64,000 nucleotides of DNA from Salegentibacter salinarum (GTDB taxonomy: Bacteria; Bacteroidota; Bacteroidia; Flavobacteriales; Flavobacteriaceae). Where the stretch lies: assembly GCF_900168115.1 (NCBI RefSeq), contig NZ_FUZC01000001.1:186001-250000 (forward strand), in the 5' to 3' direction. The position numbers were made by a program, and so were the translations under genes. Positions within the stretch are counted from its first letter, which is position 1. Each line of letters begins with the position of its first letter. The notes below the pieces were generated by a model, which saw nothing but the letters and a program-made list of their open reading frames with translations, ran no database searches and had not been told where the DNA came from. This document shows, in pieces, positions 59,805 through 64,000 of this stretch.

Positions 59805-60359
59805 TTATATAGACGAAATATAGGAGTTATTCGTTAGCTCCCTTTTTAATCTATTAAGGTTTCTAGAAACACTGGCGTCATACTGCAAATCGCCAACTCT
59901 TAAAATAAAACCTCCTATAATATCTTTATTAATAACATTTTTAATATTAGCTCCGGTCCCGGTTAATTCTTTCACCTTGGCCAAAATCTTCTCTTCCAGT
60001 TCCGCAGTTAACGGAACAGCGGTAGTTACAATAGCTTCTTGAGATTTATTCAAGGTATTGTAACGCACTATATAATTTCTTGCAACAAGATCAAGAATAT
60101 TAATTCTTCCGTTTTCAATAAGCACATCAAAACTGCCTTGTGTAATTTCACCGGCATCTTTAAAGATTTCCTTTAAACTGGCTTTTTTAACCGTTGTATT
60201 CACAACCGGACTTTTAAGCATATCCGCAAGATCTGGACTCTTAGCGATAGTTTGAGAAATTTGCTGCATATCTGTAAAAACAGTTTCTGCTGCATTTTTC
60301 TCTTTTGCCAAATCCAAAATTGCTTTGGCGTAACGTTGTGCTGCCCTGTTTCCCTTCAT
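59805..60359 (-). CDS. atpH: ATP synthase F1 subunit delta
   Basis: A 184-residue subunit (OSCP-like) that links F1 to the b-subunit stalk. The opening RAAQRYAKAILDLAKEKNAAE and the C-terminal GGFILRVGDLQYDASVSRNLNRL are conserved. It starts six bases after the atpF stop, so it is translationally linked. Assignment is certain by family and operon place. Confidence 0.95.
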   Translation of the reverse strand: MKGNRAAQRYAKAILDLAKEKNAAETVFTDMQQISQTIAKSPDLADMLKSPVVNTTVKKASLKEIFKDAGEITQGSFDVLIENGRINILDLVARNYIVRYNTLNKSQEAIVTTAVPLTAELEEKILAKVKELTGTGANIKNVINKDIIGGFILRVGDLQYDASVSRNLNRLKRELTNNSYISSI

Positions 60360-60365
60360 TATATT

Positions 60366-60860
60366 TTAGTTTAAGGTAGCATCGTTCAACATCTTGTCTA
60401 TCATTTGATGTTGTTTCTCCTCGGTAGATAATTCTTTTCCAATTACTTTTTCAGCAATCTCAATAGAAAGCGTAGCTACCTGGTTTTTGATATCGGCCAT
60501 TGCTGCACGTTTCTCCATCTCGATACTTTCCTTAGCTTTGGCCACGATCTTATTTGCCTTTTCCTGGGCATCACCTTCAGCTTCAGCGATCATTTTCTCC
60601 TTCAACTGACGTGCTTCTTTAAGCATCTCATCTCTTTCGGCACGAGCTTCCTGCAATAACTTTTCGTTATCTGCCTTAAGATTTTGCATTTCTTTACGTG
60701 CATCTTCAGCAGAAACAAGGGCTTCGTTAATAGATTCTTCACGGGTTCTTACCGCACCAAGAATTGGCTTCCAGGCGAATTTGGCAAGAATTAGCATCAA
60801 TATTAAAAATACGATGGTTTGCCAAAAAATTAGACCAACTTCCGGAGTAATTAAATCCAT
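60366..60860 (-). CDS. atpF: ATP synthase F0 subunit b
   Basis: A 164-residue subunit with an N-terminal membrane helix (about residues 10-28; LIFWQTIVFLILMLILAKFA) and a long amphipathic helix rich in Glu, Lys and Ala that forms the peripheral stalk. The conserved Arg-containing start of the soluble part (WKPILGAVRTREESI) is seen. The gap before it holds a terminator-like hairpin (60905-60933). Confidence 0.95.
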   Translation of the reverse strand: MDLITPEVGLIFWQTIVFLILMLILAKFAWKPILGAVRTREESINEALVSAEDARKEMQNLKADNEKLLQEARAERDEMLKEARQLKEKMIAEAEGDAQEKANKIVAKAKESIEMEKRAAMADIKNQVATLSIEIAEKVIGKELSTEEKQHQMIDKMLNDATLN

Positions 60861-60904
60861 AATTCTTTATTTATATAATACCGTTAACATCATTTTTTAA
60901 AAAG

Positions 60905-60933
60905 CCCATTCGCAACCAACCGTTACGAATGGG
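60905..60933 (-). terminator. Terminator-like hairpin between atpE and atpF
   Basis: CCCATTCG (60905-60912) pairs perfectly with CGAATGGG (60926-60933). On the minus strand it reads CCCATTCG...CGAATGGGCTTTTT, a stem followed by a C and five T. Partial termination or 3' protection here would leave more atpB-E message than atpF-H-A-G message. Confidence 0.7.
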
Positions 60934-60947
60934 TTTTTGAAATCTTC

Positions 60948-61172
60948 TTAGGTGGTCAATACACCTAAAAGCGCAGCTACAACTCCAAAAAGAGCAACAC
61001 CCTCTACAAGTGCAGCAGCAATAATCATTGCAGTCTGGATTTTCCCAGAAGCTTCCGGTTGACGGGCAATAGCGTCCATTGCGGCAGCGCCAATTTTACC
61101 AACGCCAATAGCGGCTCCAACAACTGCTAATCCAGCTCCTAAAGCTGCAAGACCTACGTGTAATAATTCCAT
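60948..61172 (-). CDS. atpE: ATP synthase F0 subunit c
   Basis: The small two-helix proteolipid (74 residues) of the rotor ring. Helix 1 has the Gly-rich pattern GAGLAVVGAAIGVGKIGAAA, the loop carries the conserved ARQPEASGK, and helix 2 has the ion-binding Glu (ALVEGVALFGVVAALL, about residue 57). The residues around the Glu do not clearly show the Na+-type ligands, so a proton enzyme is assumed. A terminator-like hairpin follows 15 bases after the stop. Confidence 0.95.
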   Translation of the reverse strand: MELLHVGLAALGAGLAVVGAAIGVGKIGAAAMDAIARQPEASGKIQTAMIIAAALVEGVALFGVVAALLGVLTT

Positions 61173-61195
61173 AGTATAAAAATTAAAAATTAAAA

Positions 61196-62281
61196 TTAAT
61201 GATGTTCATGTTCCGCAACCGCCATCCCGATAAACAGGGCCGACAGCATTGTGAAAATAAACGCTTGAAGGAATGCTACTAACAATTCCAGTATTGTGAT
61301 GAAAAGGGCAAAAGGCACCGAAATTCCGGCAACTCCAGCACTTTCTAGTATAAATATCAATCCGATTAAACTCAATATAATAATGTGACCCGCAGTAATG
61401 TTCGCAAACAAACGAATCATAAGTGCTACCGGCTTAATAATTAGACCAAGCACCTCAACTACTGCTAAAATAGGCTTAACAAAAGTAGGTATTCCCGGCA
61501 TCCATAAGGTATGTTGCCAGAAATCTCTGTTACCATTAATTAATATTAAAGCAAGAGTGAAAAGACCTAAAGAAACGGTTACCGCAATATTTCCTGTAAC
61601 GTTGGCTGCACCCGGCAACAAACCTAAAAGGTTGGTTATCCAGATAAAGAAGAATACAGTTAATAAAAAAGGCATAAACTTCATATACTTCTTTTCACCA
61701 ATTTGAGGTCTTGCGATCTCATCACGTACAAAAAGAACTAAAGTCTCTAAAATATTATTGAAGCCCGCAGGCGCTTTTTTATTCTTTTTATGATGCCCGG
61801 CTAAACCAAAGAAGAAGATCAACATTAAAACAACCGTTAGAAGCATAGCTGCTACGTTCTTGGTTATAGAAAAATCCCAGGGTTTGCTGGCATTAAGTAC
61901 ATTGTGCTCTTCATCAAATTCTACACTCTCAGCACCCGCATCTAATTTGTAAATATCTTCGTGATAATTCACAAAACGCATTCCGTCTTTTTCTACCACG
62001 TATTGCCCTTCGGTATCATGATGAAATTCACTAGACATAAATGTTACCATCCCATTGTCAGTAAAAAGAATTACCGGCAACGGCAAAGTAAAAGAACTAT
62101 CTCCTTCGCCAAAAAAGTGCCAGCCGTGAGAATCACCAATGTGGTGCATAATCATATCGGTAGGATTGAATTCTTTAGATTCTTCTGCCTGCGGATCTGC
62201 CTTGGCAAAAGCGTTAAAAGGAAGTAAGGCTAAGGCTAGTGTAAACGTCACTATAATCTTTAAAGATTTATGTGCTATCAT
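61196..62281 (-). CDS. atpB: ATP synthase F0 subunit a
   Basis: The stator membrane subunit forming the proton half-channels. The ATG at 62281 gives 361 residues, including a cleavable-looking signal (about 1-24; HKSLKIIVTFTLALALLPFNAF) and an N-terminal soluble extension (about 25-115) seen in Bacteroidota. The membrane part has the key Arg of helix 5 in IIKPVALMIRLFANITAGHI and a C-terminal helix rich in hydrophobic residues. The longer frame from 62362 starts upstream of the predicted -7 box and is rejected. Confidence 0.95.
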   Translation of the reverse strand: MIAHKSLKIIVTFTLALALLPFNAFAKADPQAEESKEFNPTDMIMHHIGDSHGWHFFGEGDSSFTLPLPVILFTDNGMVTFMSSEFHHDTEGQYVVEKDGMRFVNYHEDIYKLDAGAESVEFDEEHNVLNASKPWDFSITKNVAAMLLTVVLMLIFFFGLAGHHKKNKKAPAGFNNILETLVLFVRDEIARPQIGEKKYMKFMPFLLTVFFFIWITNLLGLLPGAANVTGNIAVTVSLGLFTLALILINGNRDFWQHTLWMPGIPTFVKPILAVVEVLGLIIKPVALMIRLFANITAGHIIILSLIGLIFILESAGVAGISVPFALFITILELLVAFLQAFIFTMLSALFIGMAVAEHEHH

Positions 62282-62323
62282 AGTACCTGGTCTGCTTAAA
62301 ATTATGGGCTCTAAATTCGGCTG

Positions 62324-62331
62324 CAAAGGTA
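62324..62331 (-). promoter_or_regulatory. -7 promoter box of atpB
   Basis: The minus strand reads TACCTTTG, matching TAnnTTTG, 43 bases upstream of the ATG at 62281. It indicates an internal promoter for the atpB-E-F-H-A-G part, separate from the upstream genes. Confidence 0.6.
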
Positions 62332-62415
62332 TACTTTTAATTTTTATTTGAAAGCACCCCAACTAAAATTTTAGCAAAAGCGTTATTTTTATCATTATTA
62401 CTGATAAACAGGAAT

Positions 62416-62799
62416 TTAAGCCTTGTTTATTAGTTTTACTGCGTACAGGGTCTCAAAGACTAAAAACAAAAAGTAGGGAATAAAAAAAGCAAGAATATTT
62501 ACAAAGACTGCATTTACTTCACTTAATACTAAGGGAAGCAAAAAAATTACCGCTGCCACCATCTTAAATAAGCTTAGTCCTATAAACGCAAATCCGGTTT
62601 TATCGGTAAAATTTTTATAAACAACAACCAGGCTTAAATAAATTAAAAATGTGGCCAGGAAATGAAAAAGATAGATACTAAAACTGCTATAGTAGAATTC
62701 TATTTCAAACACATACTGCTGCAATAGAAATTGAATAAGCCATAATAAAATACTAAAAGGAAGCAATCTTTTTAAGAAAGCCAGTAATTCATTTTTCAT
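62416..62799 (-). CDS. Small membrane protein of the atp operon (AtpI-position, DUF6168-like)
   Basis: A 127-residue inner-membrane protein with four hydrophobic helices (for example PFSILLWLIQFLLQQYVF; IYLFHFLATFLIYLSLVVVY). It sits between atpZ and atpB, where other bacteria place the AtpI assembly factor for the c ring, and may serve that role. Sequence identity to AtpI is weak, and the match to DUF6168 is given with moderate confidence. It overlaps atpZ by 11 bases. Confidence 0.8.
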   Translation of the reverse strand: MKNELLAFLKRLLPFSILLWLIQFLLQQYVFEIEFYYSSFSIYLFHFLATFLIYLSLVVVYKNFTDKTGFAFIGLSLFKMVAAVIFLLPLVLSEVNAVFVNILAFFIPYFLFLVFETLYAVKLINKA

Positions 62800-63019
62800 T
62801 TTTTTCGTCTTCTTCGCTCATTTTACTTACACTTCGATACACCTGGTATAGCGCTATAAAAACTCCTAATAAAGAAAGAGAAATGGTGAATACCGAATAT
62901 TTATTCGGAAATTTCCCATCTAGCCAAATCCCTAGGAAAACACCGCCAGCAATGATAATTCCCATTTGGAAAGCGATATTTACAAAACCCAGGTATTTAT
63001 TTAGCTCTTTATTTTTCAT
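62789..63019 (-). CDS. AtpZ/AtpI family protein
   Basis: A 76-residue membrane protein with two helices (about 10-30 and 42-62), found before atp operons (AtpZ type) and linked to assembly or ion supply of ATP synthase. The opening MKNKELNKYLGFVNIAFQMG and GGVFLGIWLDGKF are typical. The start at 63019 is chosen over an in-frame ATG at 63046 because it fits the family and does not overlap the preceding gene. It is coupled to the next membrane gene by an overlap of 11 bases. Confidence 0.88.
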   Translation of the reverse strand: MKNKELNKYLGFVNIAFQMGIIIAGGVFLGIWLDGKFPNKYSVFTISLSLLGVFIALYQVYRSVSKMSEEDEKNEK

Positions 63020-63038
63020 ATTTTTTATCTGAAAGAAC

Positions 63039-64000
63039 TTATTCAACCGGACGTGGAAAATCGTCTAAATTCTTCTGAATTTGGACAATCCTATAATTTT
63101 CTGTGGAAATGGGCATTGATTCTTTTTCAACTAAATAATCTTCATTAATCTTAAGAAGTTCGGCAAAACCTTTAGCTCGATTAATATCCTGTAAACCGTG
63201 TACCACTATAAAAACCTCATCTGGATCGTAAACATCTACGGAAACCGATAAATGCTTGTAATTTATTTCTGCAATCGCAGTTTCTATCTTTTCTTTTAAT
63301 GCTGAAGCCGCTTGCTGTTCTGAAACATCAAACCTGTAAAGCAATTTATAATTTTCCTGAAGGCTATCGGTATTAAATTTCAGCCCCCTTAATTGCGGAA
63401 TTGTTTTATTTAAAATTTCCTGGGCTTTTTTTCCTTCCTGCGTTTGCGGATAGGTTAAAGCCACATGATTTAATGCATTTTTATATGCTTCCAAACCTAA
63501 AAGTCTTCCGCTGGTTTGGGCTTTTAAAAGTTCTAGCTTAGGAACAATGGGATCACCGGCAAATTCTGAAATGTAGCGGTTTGTTTCAGCAATAACCTCG
63601 TTAAAATTCTGTGCTTCAAAATCCCGGTAAAGTTCTGCATAAATTGTTTCAGGAGAATTTTCATCTTCTCTAATACTTTCGGGATTCAAAATATAGGCGG
63701 CATAGCGGGAATCTGGATAATTCTCCAAAATTTCCTGCTTCATATCATTAGCCTTAAACCCTTGATCTGTGGTTTGGTAAATCTGGTACAAATTATACAT
63801 TGAAGGCAAAATAAGACGTTCATCTGAAGATATTTCCAACACCGCCTCCAACCGAGCCTGAGCCATTTTATATTCCTTAAAGTTCTCTTTATAAATAATT
63901 CCCAGCTGGTAATAGGCAAAATCCCGGTCACGCGTTAAAGTGTCCAACGCCGCCAAATCTGTAGGAATTTGATCTATATATGTATAAGGATCAAGCCGCG
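63039..64000 (-). CDS. SprE/PorW-like TPR lipoprotein, C-terminal part (truncated by the window)
   Basis: The 3' part of a large protein; the frame is open to the end of the window, so at least 320 residues are seen and the N-terminus (with any lipobox) lies outside. TPR-like helices (YYQLGIIYKENFKEYKMAQA; LEAVLEISSDERLILPSMYN) are followed by a conserved C-terminal segment (VFIVVHGLQDINRAKGFAEL) found in SprE/PorW proteins, which support gliding and type IX secretion. Its place just before atpZ agrees with the gene order I recall for this family in Flavobacteriia. The name is given with moderate confidence. Confidence 0.65.
   Translation of the reverse strand, partial: RLDPYTYIDQIPTDLAALDTLTRDRDFAYYQLGIIYKENFKEYKMAQARLEAVLEISSDERLILPSMYNLYQIYQTTDQGFKANDMKQEILENYPDSRYAAYILNPESIREDENSPETIYAELYRDFEAQNFNEVIAETNRYISEFAGDPIVPKLELLKAQTSGRLLGLEAYKNALNHVALTYPQTQEGKKAQEILNKTIPQLRGLKFNTDSLQENYKLLYRFDVSEQQAASALKEKIETAIAEINYKHLSVSVDVYDPDEVFIVVHGLQDINRAKGFAELLKINEDYLVEKESMPISTENYRIVQIQKNLDDFPRPVE

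Noticed and set aside
60948-61172. Na+-type ATP synthase c subunit
   Set aside because: The residues around the ion-binding Glu do not show the clear Na+ ligand set; a proton type is the safer call.

Overview
The window is a piece of a Bacteroidota (Flavobacteriia, marine Flavobacteriaceae-like) chromosome. The supporting signs are gliding and type IX secretion genes (gldH and an SprE/PorW-like gene), a TonB-dependent receptor with an N-terminal carboxypeptidase-regulatory-like domain, DUF4292, HU-SPOR and ECF/anti-sigma genes. Many genes carry an upstream TAnnTTTG box, the Bacteroidota -7 promoter element, and strong Shine-Dalgarno sequences are generally absent. The DNA is AT-rich and dense in genes. 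I saw no rRNA, tRNA, CRISPR array, insertion sequence, phage or obvious genomic island.

Layout. 1-9.9 kb holds rseP and a metal block: SCO-family copper protein, feoA-feoB plus a 49-residue FeoB-associated Cys-rich peptide, a ZIP transporter, an MntR/DtxR-type repressor and a divergent TonB-dependent receptor, with a clean palindromic operator candidate between the last two. 10-17.7 kb holds housekeeping genes (bacilliredoxin, acyltransferase, HD hydrolase, Fpg, radical SAM, crotonase, histidine kinase), then hemJ and a broken toxin-antitoxin pair. 17.7-28.5 kb is a heme island: hemH, an AraC regulator and the operon hemA-C-D-E-(DUF6973-like)-F-B. 28.5-35 kb is mixed: two unknown proteins, a CNNM/CBS transporter, ogt, a serine hydrolase, a frameshifted exonuclease pseudogene and a 3-oxoacid CoA-transferase pair. 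35-41.8 kb holds PBP1A, gldH, a RicT/PSP1 gene, trhO and recA. 41.9-44.4 kb is a lipoprotein/ECF sigma/anti-sigma-barrel operon. 44.4-49.4 kb holds plsC, trpS, a decayed dprA, an HU-SPOR protein, a thioesterase and an outer-membrane protein. 49.4-57 kb is an envelope cluster (EnvC-like, DUF4292, TPR, nucleotidyltransferase, dut, flippase). 57-64 kb is the ATP synthase operon (atpZ, a membrane protein, atpB-E-F-H-A-G) preceded by an SprE/PorW-like gene cut by the window edge. atpD and atpC are not here.

How it fits together. The feo, ZIP, MntR and receptor genes form an iron/manganese import and control module. Eight heme-pathway genes lie within about 12 kb. Three loci are visibly broken: a RelE/ParE toxin (one indel in an A7 run), a PolB-type 3'-5' exonuclease (three single-base losses) and dprA (several frameshifts plus an internal deletion). 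Most of the neighbouring genes read cleanly, so I favour real decay, at least for dprA. The most novel-looking signal is between trhO and recA: a compact predicted stem-loop overlapping a 22-codon ORF, an 11-codon ORF and a perfect 13-bp terminator hairpin. Together they look like a short unannotated transcript with its own terminator. Palindromic repeats of several families sit in intergenic and intra-operon gaps, including three different gaps of the atp operon.
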